Shown piece after piece: positions 11,997-22,373 of a DNA stretch of 64,000 nt. Position 1 is the first letter of the stretch, and the number at the start of each line of letters is the position of its first letter. The DNA comes from Calonectria ilicicola (lineage: Eukaryota; Ascomycota; Sordariomycetes; Hypocreales; Nectriaceae): positions 3,906,001-3,970,000 of the forward strand of contig CP085831.1 of NCBI GenBank assembly GCA_020809705.1, in the 5' to 3' direction. A program made the translations under genes and the position numbers. Below the pieces are notes generated by a model. That model was not told where the DNA came from. It searched no databases and saw only the letters and a program-made list of their open reading frames with translations.

Positions 11997-13727
11997 TTAT
12001 TTATTTACACAGGCAGTGTTAGACTCTGCCACCTCGATTCCTTCTTGCACGGCTGCAATTAATACGCATTTGGTATCATTAAACTTGCCCGGAAGCTCTA
12101 TAACCGTCTCAAAACCACGAGGCAAGGCCTTGCCAAGACGATTGGACCTCACGCCTTTCTCCACCTCGTAGACATTCCAGGCCTCCACATCTGTTGCTCC
12201 ATTCCAGCTCACATATCCCGCCAGAGCTGTGCTGTTCTTTTCTAAAACGAGCGATGGCTTCCATGCCTTTGGTGTGGCTCGCCACTCAGACTTCACCACA
12301 CGGTAGCTTTGAGCCATGTTATCATATCCATAATGTCCTTCCCATCGGACATCGTCTGTGCCGGATGGGCCGAATTCTCGGACTACAGGAACTGGGCCGT
12401 AGCCCACCAACTGATTCCCGTTGCTTAAATCAATTTGGTAACTTCCCTGATTGTGGATAAATTTCTTTTCTTGTAACTCCACATCTCGAAGAAGAACTGG
12501 CGGTACTGACGGGTCAGGTGGAAGTTGCATAGAGAATGCAAGAGTGCGAGTTGACGTCACATTGTTGTCTTCATCTGTGTTGTGGTTGTCGAAAAGGGTT
12601 AGAATAAAATTGGTATCAGTCATGTTATGAATTTGCACATCGTGCTGCCACCTGAATTGGGCCTCTGGAGGTAGGCTGCCAAAGCTACCGCCCTCACCAC
12701 TTCCATTGAATTCCCAAATCACCTCCCCAGTTTTTCGAGAGATTAAAAAACATGCCCAAAGATGCCGGCTGCTGACAAGCAGTGCATCCCGACCAACTGG
12801 CTGGATAGAATTGATATGAAAAAAGTCGAATGCGCGTGACGGCACAGTTCCTGAGCCCATAGTAGTGTTCATCGGCAGCTTCGTGTCGGTTATATTGAAG
12901 TGATCAAAGGCACTCCAGGTGAAGACCACTTCGTTAGACTCGACATCAATTCCGGAAACCATACTGTCGGAAAGCCACCCATTTTTCTTGCCGCCTACTA
13001 TCGATAAGTCAAACGGTGTGGCGTTGTAAGAAGCAACAAACGCGATCCCGTCCTCTGACACTCGTTGGTCGTGGAAATCCATAGGGCCGGGAAATTCTGG
13101 TTCAAGGGTGTTTATGTTGGCCGACGAATCCAGAATAACCCAAGATTGCGTGTACTCTTGGTCAAGGATCATCAAGTTGCCATACCCATGACCTTTGATA
13201 CTTTTCCCTTGCCATAGAGTCAAATGGGGTGTGCCATTAATACTCTGCACGCGAAAGTTGTTGCCGTTGGGGGCCTCGTCCATGCAGTAGACCATCTCAT
13301 TGTCCTGTCTCATGATGACAGGGAAGTTTTGAGCTGTGCCAGGTCCATCACGTGACTTTGGCGTCATAAAAAGGTAACCATCTGCCAATTCACCTCCATT
13401 GCGGGTAATGTTGAAGGAAGGTGGTTTAAAAGGAGAGCTTTTAAATACCCGATAGGGCCAAAGAATGCCGTAGTCTGGGGATTCTTTGCCGGGGTAAATT
13501 ATTTCAACATAAGGATACGACGTAAGGAGGGGGTCTTGAAATTTTGGCAGAAAAGAGACGGTCAAATATTCCGGGGTAGTAAAAAGGAAATAGATCATAA
13601 AGCACCCAGAAAGAATGACAGCACCAATCAACTTGTCCATTGGGATGGAATTGATCCAGATCACAATTCCTTCGATTTTGGGCCCAGTAGCCAGCTTACG
13701 AAAGCTTTCCCGGGTGGAAAAAGTCAT
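11997..13727 (-). CDS. Arylsulfotransferase (ASST)-family protein
   Basis: Single exon, 576 residues. Residues about 33-52 form one hydrophobic helix (LIGAVILSGCFMIYFLF), a signal anchor that would place the rest in the ER lumen or outside. The body matches the beta-propeller arylsulfotransferase family of fungi: YLFMTPKSR, GHGYGNLMILD, DFHDQRVSEDG, FDFFHINSIQPVGRDALLVSSRH, GEVIWEFNG, RWQHDVQIHN and LTLFDNHN in the usual order. The conserved His residues in DFFHINS, WQHDV and DNHN are present; in bacterial ASST a His carries the sulfate during transfer between phenols. Several N-x-T/S sites fit a glycosylated lumenal protein. Activity of fungal members is largely untested, so the role is inferred. 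Confidence 0.85.
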   Translation of the reverse strand: MTFSTRESFRKLATGPKIEGIVIWINSIPMDKLIGAVILSGCFMIYFLFTTPEYLTVSFLPKFQDPLLTSYPYVEIIYPGKESPDYGILWPYRVFKSSPFKPPSFNITRNGGELADGYLFMTPKSRDGPGTAQNFPVIMRQDNEMVYCMDEAPNGNNFRVQSINGTPHLTLWQGKSIKGHGYGNLMILDQEYTQSWVILDSSANINTLEPEFPGPMDFHDQRVSEDGIAFVASYNATPFDLSIVGGKKNGWLSDSMVSGIDVESNEVVFTWSAFDHFNITDTKLPMNTTMGSGTVPSRAFDFFHINSIQPVGRDALLVSSRHLWACFLISRKTGEVIWEFNGSGEGGSFGSLPPEAQFRWQHDVQIHNMTDTNFILTLFDNHNTDEDNNVTSTRTLAFSMQLPPDPSVPPVLLRDVELQEKKFIHNQGSYQIDLSNGNQLVGYGPVPVVREFGPSGTDDVRWEGHYGYDNMAQSYRVVKSEWRATPKAWKPSLVLEKNSTALAGYVSWNGATDVEAWNVYEVEKGVRSNRLGKALPRGFETVIELPGKFNDTKCVLIAAVQEGIEVAESNTACVNK

Positions 13728-14662
13728 CCTCCGACCGCCCGTAGCCGGACTGTTGACCGTGCGGAGAGTTTAAAGAAGGGAATAAAATGATCTTAGAAGG
13801 GCTAAGCTTTGCCTTGATATTTGAACACAATCTAGATTGCCCAAATTTTTTGTACTATGCTCAAATTTGCCTAGACTAGGGGAAGTGGCACCCATGATGA
13901 CGATCTTTACTAGCTCATTATGGGGGTTTCACCCACCAAGTGGACTCCTTTTTACTTTTTAGGGGCGAAAACACGCGTACATCGCAAAAAGCTGAAAGCT
14001 TGGTCTGCACTAAAAATTGGGCCGCTCCCCAGGGCATATTTCGAGACGATGGCGGAAGCTTATTGTTCTACAGGCCACTCAATGTCAGTCGGGTGTGTTG
14101 GTTGGTTGGTTGATCGCTAACATATTGGAGAGGCCCATGGAAATTGAGATCAGTTGAGGTGTTGCAAGCTGTGCATATCAGTCTTAGTGTAAAGGCGATT
14201 TACTTACATTAATTCCAGTAGTTGAAAATAAAAACTACCTCCTAGGTTCCATTATTAGCGCAGGCTCTTCTTCAGGCAGACCCTACTCGAGTTTCCGCGA
14301 GAAAATGAATATTGCCAGATGAAAATTCATCTTACATCCTGGTCCAGCTACATTTGTAAAAAGTCAATAACACTTGGCCCCTATCATATTTCCCAAAGAT
14401 TCATTTTCTGTGATCAGCACACCATACAAAATTGCATAATTATGGAGGTTCATCGTACGTCATTAATACTAGGCAAATAAGCAGCCAAATTATATTTAAA
14501 ACTATGCATAGAATATTTTACTTTATTAATCTCTGGTTAAATCTCCAAGTAGCGGCCCTAACCAGGTTCTCTCCAAGTCGCTCCAGAGCCACAAACGTGG
14601 CAGACGCAATCCTTTCCCAACAACTGTACTTGATCTTTATCATTTGCCCGACCGAGAACCAA
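13728..14662. other. Intergenic region, promoter of the ASST-family gene plus 3' spacer
   Basis: Nothing coding is supported. A 66-codon frame at 13920-14120 has no recognisable content. Confidence 0.45.
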
Positions 14663-15904
14663 TCAAGTTGACCCAAAAGAGACGGTTATAGATTTTGTTG
14701 TCCACGAAATGATGGTGGAAAGCGATTCAGAGGTAAGTGTTCGGGTTTCCGTCTGGGTAATCACTTGGGTAGTGGTTGTAGTATCTGAGACGGTGTAACC
14801 GATTGGGACGGATGATGTTAGAGTGGCGAGTTGAGTGACAGTCTTGTGAACTGTTACAGGAATTGTAGTTGTTGTAGACTCCTGAATGGTCGCTGTGTGA
14901 GTAACCTCCTCTGTCTGTGTGCCCGTCAGGGTTTCTGTGTGCTGAACCGTCTCCGTTGTAGTCACAGTCTGGGTCTGTACTCCTGTGACCCCAACCACAA
15001 TCGTACGTGTGTGTGTAACGGTCACTGTCTTAGTAGGGGCCTGGATGTAAATCGTTGGTCGAACCGTCTTGGTTATGGGCTTCGCTGCGTGCGTCTTCGT
15101 CTTGGAAAAGGTTTTGGGAGAGACGCCGAGGCACGAGCAGGCACGCTTCTTGTCCTCTTCACTGTAGGGTGCCATAACTCTACCGAAGCCATCACGGGAT
15201 TCGATTACCGCAGATGAAGTAGGCTCTGCAGCGGAAGTTTTGGGGGCCAATTTATTGTCTCGTTTCAAGTTTGAGGGGGCGGAAACATACGCGAACGTAG
15301 TTGAGGGAACTGTGACGGTTATAACATCCACATCTGTAGAGGTGCTGGTGGTAGTTGTATAACTGGTAATGGTTTCAGTGTCGATTTGTGTATTGAGCAT
15401 GGTAAAAGAAACAATTTCAGTTTCAGTGACGAAGGCAGTAGCATCGGTGGTAGTAAAAGTCGAGGACTCGGTAACAGTGCTCGTAACGGTAGCGCCAGTT
15501 ATGGTTGTGTCTAGTGTAATCGTGGTGATATCGTTGGTAGTAACAAGCTTGGTCGTTGTAGATGTTAGAGTTTCCGTGATCTGGCGGTTGTATTTGTTTG
15601 TGCTCGTAGCAGTCGCAGTGACTGTGCGCGTCTTGGTGGATGGTCGGTTGGTCTCCGTGCATGGTTTCGTTACAGTGACTGTAGGGGTCTTTGTAACATC
15701 GAAATACCGGGTTTGGATAACGTAGGAGCTGCAATAGCCACTGGCCTGGGCCTTGTTGCTAGAACGATCCATGACTTTGAAAGCATTGTTCTTCAAACAC
15801 TGCGAGCCCTTAGCGACTGCATAGTTGCTTGAGCCGCCAGGAACAGGGGATGCCGAAGTGCTGAGAGCGGCTACCAACACGCCAAATAATGAAAGCTTGA
15901 CCAT
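14663..15904 (-). CDS. Secreted Thr/Ser-rich mucin-like surface protein
   Basis: Single exon, 413 residues. The N-terminus MVKLSLFGVLVAALSTSASP is a classic signal peptide. A short Cys-bearing region (C36, C58 and C81) follows, then two long Thr/Ser/Val-rich blocks built from TxTxTxT patterns (for example TETVQHTETLTGTQTEEV), split by a segment with basic sites and a Cys pair (KKRACSCLG). Such blocks are heavily O-mannosylated in fungi and occur in cell-wall and adhesive proteins. There is no clear GPI signal or transmembrane helix at the C-terminus (ends VSFGST), so it is probably secreted or wall-trapped. Long open frames on the opposite strand here are by-products of the codon repeat. Confidence 0.75.
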   Translation of the reverse strand: MVKLSLFGVLVAALSTSASPVPGGSSNYAVAKGSQCLKNNAFKVMDRSSNKAQASGYCSSYVIQTRYFDVTKTPTVTVTKPCTETNRPSTKTRTVTATATSTNKYNRQITETLTSTTTKLVTTNDITTITLDTTITGATVTSTVTESSTFTTTDATAFVTETEIVSFTMLNTQIDTETITSYTTTTSTSTDVDVITVTVPSTTFAYVSAPSNLKRDNKLAPKTSAAEPTSSAVIESRDGFGRVMAPYSEEDKKRACSCLGVSPKTFSKTKTHAAKPITKTVRPTIYIQAPTKTVTVTHTRTIVVGVTGVQTQTVTTTETVQHTETLTGTQTEEVTHTATIQESTTTTIPVTVHKTVTQLATLTSSVPIGYTVSDTTTTTQVITQTETRTLTSESLSTIISWTTKSITVSFGST

Positions 15905-16402
15905 CTTGACCTGTATTACGAGGAAGAGAGCGTGTCTAGGGAGGCCAAAAAATAACGAAAGAATGAAGGTCAGATGAAGCCAGAAGGATGAATTAAACGA
16001 ATGAAGGAACCACTTTGGTTGAATATCATTTTAAGAAAATCTGGGTAAAAATCGCACTTTAAGACAACAAGGCAAATAGATTCCCGTAAGATTACGCGTT
16101 CAACACTCTCCAATTGTGAAATTTGCCAACGCAGCGGGAATATTGATGGACTATCGCTTCTAGTCTGGCACTATTGGCACACTTGCTTAAGCGACGTGAT
16201 TTAGTGGTGGAGCTTGTGGGGAATACTGATGACGTTGCGCCGGTTAAACCGTTATAACTCTGAAACCAACAGTGATCAATTTTCTTCTCACTTACAAAAA
16301 GAATTTTAAAGAAAGAAAAATGTGTGTATAATAATTATAAGTGCGGCTTCAGGGGTGTCTCTTCTCACATTAGGTTCATTTTTGAATACATCTTAATTTC
16401 TT
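15905..16402. other. Promoter region of the surface protein gene
   Basis: Normal-composition DNA between the surface protein start and the left inverted repeat of the transposon. No coding frame is supported. Confidence 0.45.
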
Positions 16403-16457
16403 AAGGCTGTGCGTATCAAGCCCTCAACTCTGTGTATCAAGCAGCCAAATTGTGGCT
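16403..16457 (+). repeat. Left terminal inverted repeat
   Basis: Perfect 55-bp reverse complement of 19580-19634. It is not AT-shifted, unlike the interior. Confidence 0.9.
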
Positions 16458-18672
16458 CAGACAACTTAGTCAGCCAAAGACATCCGACGTCGGCGCCCAC
16501 ATGTAAATTAGTATGGTAACCAATACGCGTTATGTCCCTTTCTAACGCGCCCTACTTTACGCGCTGCCCACATATGTTGTTGCGACCGGCTGCATATATA
16601 TTGCTTGTGTATATATATTGCCTTGATTGCCTGTAATATATATATTATAATGGAGGCTCTTTTTAAGTTGATATTTTTTTCTTTTAAAGAAGTTTAATAA
16701 GCTATTAATATAATTGTTAAAGATAGAGGTTATAGTTTTGTTATTTATTATAAAAAACCTTTAGCTACTAATCTAATATATATAATGCTTTACTATAATA
16801 AAGGCTACCCTTATAAAGACTAATTATCTGAATTAATATATAAGTTAAAGAAATAAAAAACTAGCTTTTAAATGATTGTATATTAATATTGCTTAATGTT
16901 GTAAAGGTAGCCCGACTAATGTTAGTGTATTTAATGTATATAGGGTAATTAGTTTAATATATATAACTATAATTTACTTAAGGTTAGTGCATTTTTATAA
17001 TACTAAAATAAGGGTATTTGAAAGTGTAAGATTAATATTATATTCTAGTAAAATATTAGTATTCACCCTATCTAAATTCTTACCTAATTATACACCAATA
17101 ATAATCCTAATATCCAAATAATTACTAAAGATAATATAAATAATCTTCTATACTATTACTATTATTCTAAACTAGTAGGTAGAATACTAATAGAGTGGTT
17201 AATTGATTAATTAAAGAAAGGAGACTTTTTTTATTATAATTTTTATAATAAAGATAGATATATCCTATATCTCTTTATTACCTCTCTCTTAGATATTAAG
17301 CTTTATTCTAGTTCTTCTAATATAATCCTTTATAATAGTATATATAAGATTAATTAATTTAATATACTTTTATTTAATATATATAGAATGATCTCCACTT
17401 ATTAAGGCTTTTAGATTATAATTACCTTTATAAATAATAAAATAGAGGTATAATATACCTAAGCCTTAGGCTAATTGCTTTACCTATTAGAGGATTATAA
17501 TCTTCCAACACCAAGGATCATTATAATTAACTATAAGCTTGCCTTTATAAAGGCTATCAATAACCATACTGCTCTTTATACTATACCTTATTTACTTTAC
17601 TATTAATATATAAATATAAATATATTAGCAAAATACAAGCATTTTTTCCCAAAGGGCATAAAGGATTTGGTTATTGGTTATATATAGTAAGCCCCTGCCT
17701 TTCAGGAGTTCCTCCAGCATTAAAATGACCTTATAAATAGCCCTATATTTAAGGATTTTAATAATAACCTTATAATCTTTAAAAATAATATACTTTTCCC
17801 CTTTAGAGCTATTAATTATGCCTTTAAAATATAGGTTTATTTATAAAAGAAGAAAATTATCTAATGCTATATTAATTATTATTATTATTATAATTGCTTA
17901 ATAACCTCCTTAATTAAATCCCTTTATATAATAATAAAAAGGATTATTTAGACTAATATAGAAGACCTAGCAACAGTTTTCTAGAAGTTAATACTATTTT
18001 AAAATAACCAAAAGGCTAATATCCTTTCTAAGCAAATATAAAAAAAAAATAAAATACTAACCTACATATTACAGCTTCTTTATATCCCTATTCACAACCA
18101 AATATCCCCTAAAGCATTATCCCTTATTATTAAAGAATAAAAGAGCCTTAATCATAACTTTAAGAAGCCCCCAACCAACCTATGCCTACTATACACAATA
18201 CAGACTGTTCATAGGCTGCCTTGCTATTACCTTATTTGAAGGAAGCTGGTATATAACAAGCCTATTAAGCTTGATAAGATTAATATTTTCTAGCACTAGA
18301 AGCACAACAGGCCTAAGCCTGATACATCACCTTCGTCTGTACCCCTTGATCCTCTTATTATGCAGGGAAAAGGCAGGCCAAAGGGGAGTATTAGTTTTGA
18401 GAAGGGAGGCCTTATTAATTAGGCTAAAAGGGACCTCTGTATAGCTGATCTTGCTGTTGCCTTTGAAGTTGTAGAGGCTGTTGTGCTGCCATAGGCTTTA
18501 AAGAGAATAAAATTGTGTATAATACTAATAGAGCCTATAATACTATTGCCTTTAATAGCTTCTATTATTATTAATTATATATTATTATTATTTATTTTAT
18601 TTAAGTTATAATAGCTTGAGATTAGTGATACCTATAAGTTAGGGATTGTAATATAAAGGTTATATTAATATA

Positions 18673-18812
18673 TGTAAGGATCCGTACTTCCCATTACGTC
18701 AATTAGCCCGTCAGGCCAAAAGATAAGTCAATAATCGCAATGCTTGCAATTACAGGTACGGATAACAGCTATTAAATAGGGTCTCGTGCGCCCGGTTGCA
18801 CAGGTCGTAACA
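18673..18812. repeat. TRIM long terminal repeat, copy 1
   Basis: 140 bp, identical to 19027-19166; begins TGTAAGG, ends CGTAACA. Confidence 0.92.
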
Positions 18813-19026
18813 CGATGTCTCCCTCCAATGGGCATGCCCTCAGGCCCTATTGCCTCTCATTGGTTCACTGCGCTGATAAGGATAACCAAGCCTTATCATC
18901 TTGCGCCACACATAGCTGCCTTACCCCAACTAGCCACAGCGGGGCCTAGTTTGAGCCGGCGTTGAATTCCTTGTCAAAGCGTGTGACCCTGGAATCGAAC
19001 TCATGACCCACAGTATGCGATTATCG

Positions 19027-19166
19027 TGTAAGGATCCGTACTTCCCATTACGTCAATTAGCCCGTCAGGCCAAAAGATAAGTCAATAATCGCAATGCTTG
19101 CAATTACAGGTACGGATAACAGCTATTAAATAGGGTCTCGTGCGCCCGGTTGCACAGGTCGTAACA
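19027..19166. repeat. TRIM long terminal repeat, copy 2
   Basis: 140 bp, identical to 18673-18812, followed by the target duplication ATATA. Confidence 0.92.
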
Positions 19167-19579
19167 ATATATATTAGCTTAGAAAAAGGATTTTAATAAT
19201 ATTAATAATATTAAAAGTAAAAATATTAATAAAAGTAATAATAATAATAATAAGATTATAAAGATATTATAATTATAGTAATAATAATATAAAATTATAA
19301 TTATAATATTAAAGCTTAATAATTAGGATAATAGTATTATAGCTAAATTTAAAAGTAAAATAAATAGATTAATTATAAATATTAAAAATACCTCTTAAGC
19401 ATTAATTAGTAATAGATTATAAGTATATTTCCTTATATTATAATAACTTTAATTAACATACTTAACACTTTAACTAAAAACACAATATAGATCAAACCAT
19501 AATATAACCTTACCAAATTCCACTTAATTTCACAGCTAAAATACCGGTCTCGGAGGTGGAGGGATGTCGTGCCACAATC

Positions 19580-19634
19580 AGCCACAATTTGGCTGCTTGA
19601 TACACAGAGTTGAGGGCTTGATACGCACAGCCTT
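19580..19634 (-). repeat. Right terminal inverted repeat
   Basis: Perfect 55-bp reverse complement of 16403-16457, ending at CAGCCTT. An extra GCCACAA copy at 19571 sits just inside it. Confidence 0.9.
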
Positions 19635-21708
19635 CTTAACATAGCACGCCTCTATCCATGAGATTGAGTTCTCGAGGGGGTTTGCGTAAGGTAAAATGAG
19701 GCACGTTCAAAAATCAATCAGTACTAGGGCTTCTATACATTCATTCGCCTTCGGTAGCCTTGGACAAATTTTGCTCAGGTCTGAACCTAGAGGAGCGCTG
19801 CGCGTAGACGAGGCAGAGATTTGGGCGCGGTTGTGCATGTGCGCTCGAGAGACAATCGGACGACGCTTAAACTTGGATGCTTGCTCAAATTTCTCTTTCG
19901 CTCTATCTCACTGCTATTTGGGTGCTCTCCATAAATGTTCCTTGGTATTTAAAAATAAAGAAACGGGCTTGCGACTGATATTGGCCCGGACTGTTTAGAT
20001 TGAAAACGGAGAGTACGATTGCTGTTGGCAGGGAGTCTTAGTCCCCTGCACAAGTAACGTGGGAACGGGTAATAAGCAACACAAAAGAAAAAGGCTTCTC
20101 AGGTTATTTAAGTGGGAGAAAAAAAAAAGCTTAATTTAACAAAGAAACCGACAACCGAACGAGAGACTCGATTGTGGTTAATCATCCTGGCGTTGAACTT
20201 GTCATGGAAGACGATACAGGGTAGCACGTAGTGGGTCCACTAGACGCCAGCTGAATGCGGAGATTACGGGCGGAAAAGGGGAAAGGGGCCTGTTGACGAG
20301 ATGATGGCTACAAAAAACAACAACGCGGCTGATCGGGCCCAAAGCTTCTTCGTATTGCTGCATCCAAGGCATGTGATAAGATGAGATCATCTTTAGCCGG
20401 CAAGCTCACCTGATTTGGCTAGCTGTGTTAGCATCGTCACTCGACGGTAGAATGCCACCAAATGCTGCGGGAAGCGCATAAACACGTCGGAGACGCCCTG
20501 TGCTTTCTCCCACAGTCTGTGAATGCAATAAATTAAACTTCCACTTCTCCACACCGTGGACGGAAGATCGACATTGTGCCGGGGCTTTTTCTGAACACCT
20601 TATTCTCCCATGGGAGGCCTAAGCTCTGTGTGAGAGCATGAATAATTGTGCATTGCCACAAATGCTAAAGCGGAAACGCAAAACAGAGTGGAATTCGCTG
20701 GCTGCTTGGCCTATGGGGATCATCAAGAGCATTTCTCACGACGACTACACTAACATGTGATAGGAACAGACAGGATTGGCTGATTGCATTGAACCTGATT
20801 GCATTTAGAATGGTGCGTGAGGACTGCTTTAACCGCCTTGTTTTGTTTTATGCAACCGTCTCCCTGAGTCCGCGACAATCTACGTGAGACCGTATCAATC
20901 ACTGATCTTAATGCGCATTGTCGCACGGGGGTACTATTTGTCACGAGGAATACTTTCTTCCCTTTCATAGGGCCATCTCAAAATTCCTAATTCTCATGGC
21001 TATTTTTATTGTCAATCATGACCCTTTATCGTTCTCCGTCCCATTTCCTCTCCACTGGGGCTGAAGCTGGAAAGCCGTCCGTAATCTTGCGTTGGATCTA
21101 ATGAGAACCAGTATCAGGTGTGCTTCAATGGTTCAGCCTAAAGCGTCGGGAAAAAATCGACGCTTGACCGCACTTGCGATAGTTGGTTTTGAGAGCAGGA
21201 GCAGGCAAGATATTATTAGAATCTATGCACCAGTTGCCACGGCTGACTTTGTGGTGTCGCAGCCGGCAGCTTGCTTTAAAACATCCGCCTGCGCACGGAT
21301 CGATTAGCTGCTGTGCTGCTGGAGCCCTTCAATTACCACCTTCTGCTAGACCTGACGCCTAATTGTTTGGAACGCGCTAGTTGTAGCTGTGGCGGCCGGA
21401 ATCAATTTGATCACAGCAGTTCGGGGTGAGAGGGTGACACTGCCTGATGCTCTATAAATCCATGCCCACCCGCTTTGTCCTTCCAACAGACCTCATAATC
21501 AATCACGACTGGCCTAATACATTCCTTCGCCATTTAATACACTCCTTTAACAGCATATACATTCCTTCATCAACATATACATTCATTAATCTGTGTATTC
21601 TGATTCGTTTTTCATCGCTTCAATCTCTCAGCGACTACTCAGCAAACCAACACCGACCACCACACTCTCATTCACCAACTCATAAATAAATACAAACATC
21701 ACATCACC
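19635..21708. other. Two-kilobase gene-poor region
   Basis: Normal-composition DNA without a convincing gene. Frames of 60-100 codons (for example 19696-19998, 20750-20968) have no motif or good start. The last 260 bp form the promoter and 5' UTR of the small secreted peptide gene. Confidence 0.45.
21453..21459 (+). promoter_or_regulatory. TATA box of the small secreted peptide gene
   Basis: TATAAAT followed by CT-rich and then CA/A-rich leader sequence up to the ATG at 21709, a layout common for strongly expressed fungal genes with leaders of about 200 nt. Confidence 0.45.
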
Positions 21709-21828
21709 ATGCGTCCCTCATTCGCCATTTACCTCATTGCTCTGGTTAGCACCGCTGTCGCCCAACCTGTCCGTGGGCTCATCAACTCTCAAGTCGATGA
21801 CTACCACCACCGCCATGACAAGGCTTGA
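21709..21828 (+). CDS. Candidate small secreted peptide, 39 residues
   Basis: The ATG lies in good context (CACATCACCATG) after a long A/C-rich leader. The first 19 residues (MRPSFAIYLIALVSTAVAQ) are a textbook signal peptide with likely cleavage after AVA or AQ. The remaining 20 residues are His/Asp-rich (DDYHHRHDK) and without Cys, and the frame stops at 21826. The +1 frame stays open to 21919 and ends in a Gly/Pro/Asp tail (PENSGGPGGTDD), so a frameshift or missed intron may have shortened the protein. Overlooked by length-filtered gene callers. It could be a processed peptide, an effector-like protein or a decayed gene. Confidence 0.45.
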   Translation: MRPSFAIYLIALVSTAVAQPVRGLINSQVDDYHHRHDKA

Positions 21829-22373
21829 TCCAACAAGCTTAAAAGCACACGATGGAAACGATTTGACTCGGAATCTCTTCCCTGAAAACTCTGGCGGCCC
21901 GGGTGGCACAGACGATTGAATAATAAGGGGGCACATTTGGGCTCGAGCACTCTCCTAGCGTGCACTTCAAAGCGCACTAGGTTAGAGCACGACGCTACTG
22001 CAAAGGATGACATAGTAACCACTGGATGGGATAGAAATTGGAAGAGAATTTATTTTGTTCTCCCTCATGGACCAACCCTTGACGTGCTTGGATTTTCCTA
22101 CAGCCTTGAGCCCTTTCCTTGCCTCATAGAAAAGATTGGATACGAAAAGCGTTGCTGTTTTATAGAATATACGATGAAGGCGCATATGACTGGAATAATT
22201 AGGTGACGGTTAGGAGCAACCAGGACGGTATGAATTAGTTCTCATGCATCTGTGCTAGCTCTAAAATAATATGTTACAAAGTTGAACAATGAATTCTTGC
22301 TTTCCTGCCCTCAATCTATGAATTGGTTGATATTAGGCCAATATGGTCAAGAGGGTCAGTCTGGAGCCACAAA
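21829..22373. other. Spacer between the secreted peptide gene and the F-box gene 3' end
   Basis: A 96-codon frame at 21916-22206 has no ATG start and no recognisable content. I see nothing else in it. Confidence 0.4.

Larger units (their letters stand above)
18673..19166 (-). mobile_element. TRIM: intact miniature LTR retrotransposon, 494 bp
   Basis: Two 140-bp direct repeats, 18673-18812 and 19027-19166, are identical at every base. Each starts TGT and ends ACA, as LTRs do, and the element is flanked by the 5-bp duplication ATATA (18668-18672 and 19167-19171). The 214-bp interior has no coding capacity. A purine-rich tract (GGAGGGAGA) lies next to the LTR at 18812 when read on the minus strand, suggesting that orientation. 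The minus strand also carries GTTCGATTCC, like a tRNA T-arm or Pol III B box, and an 8-bp hairpin (TGATAAGG with CCTTATCA). Composition is normal, so it inserted after RIP of the surrounding element and was not itself mutated. It must be mobilised by enzymes encoded elsewhere. Confidence 0.88.
16403..19634. mobile_element. RIP-degraded DNA transposon with 55-bp terminal inverted repeats
   Basis: Two 55-bp sequences at 16403-16457 and 19580-19634 are perfect inverted repeats; each outer end begins AAGGCTGTGC. Between them, 16.6-18.67 kb and 19.17-19.5 kb are extremely AT-rich, with stops in every frame and no reading frame of useful length, the signature of RIP in Pezizomycotina. A patch at about 18310-18490 still reads GKGRPKGS followed by FEVVEA after allowing for a stop, which recalls the C-terminal tail of fungal Mutator-like transposases; this is weak. 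A CTT triplet abuts both ends (16400-16402 and 19635-19637), but no longer target duplication is visible. Removing the nested TRIM gives about 2.7 kb for the original insertion. Confidence 0.8.

Noticed and set aside
15369..15734. Long open frames on both strands across the Thr-rich protein
   Set aside because: They are shadows caused by repeated ACN codons; only the minus-strand frame with signal peptide is coherent.
16598..18672. Mitochondrial-like or centromeric origin of the AT-rich block
   Set aside because: It is bounded exactly by matched inverted repeats and contains transposase-like traces, so RIP of a transposon explains it better.
18970..19026. tRNA gene suggested by GTTCGATTCC on the minus strand
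   Set aside because: The bases around it do not pair into a T stem, and no acceptor, D or anticodon arms can be formed; it is part of the TRIM interior.
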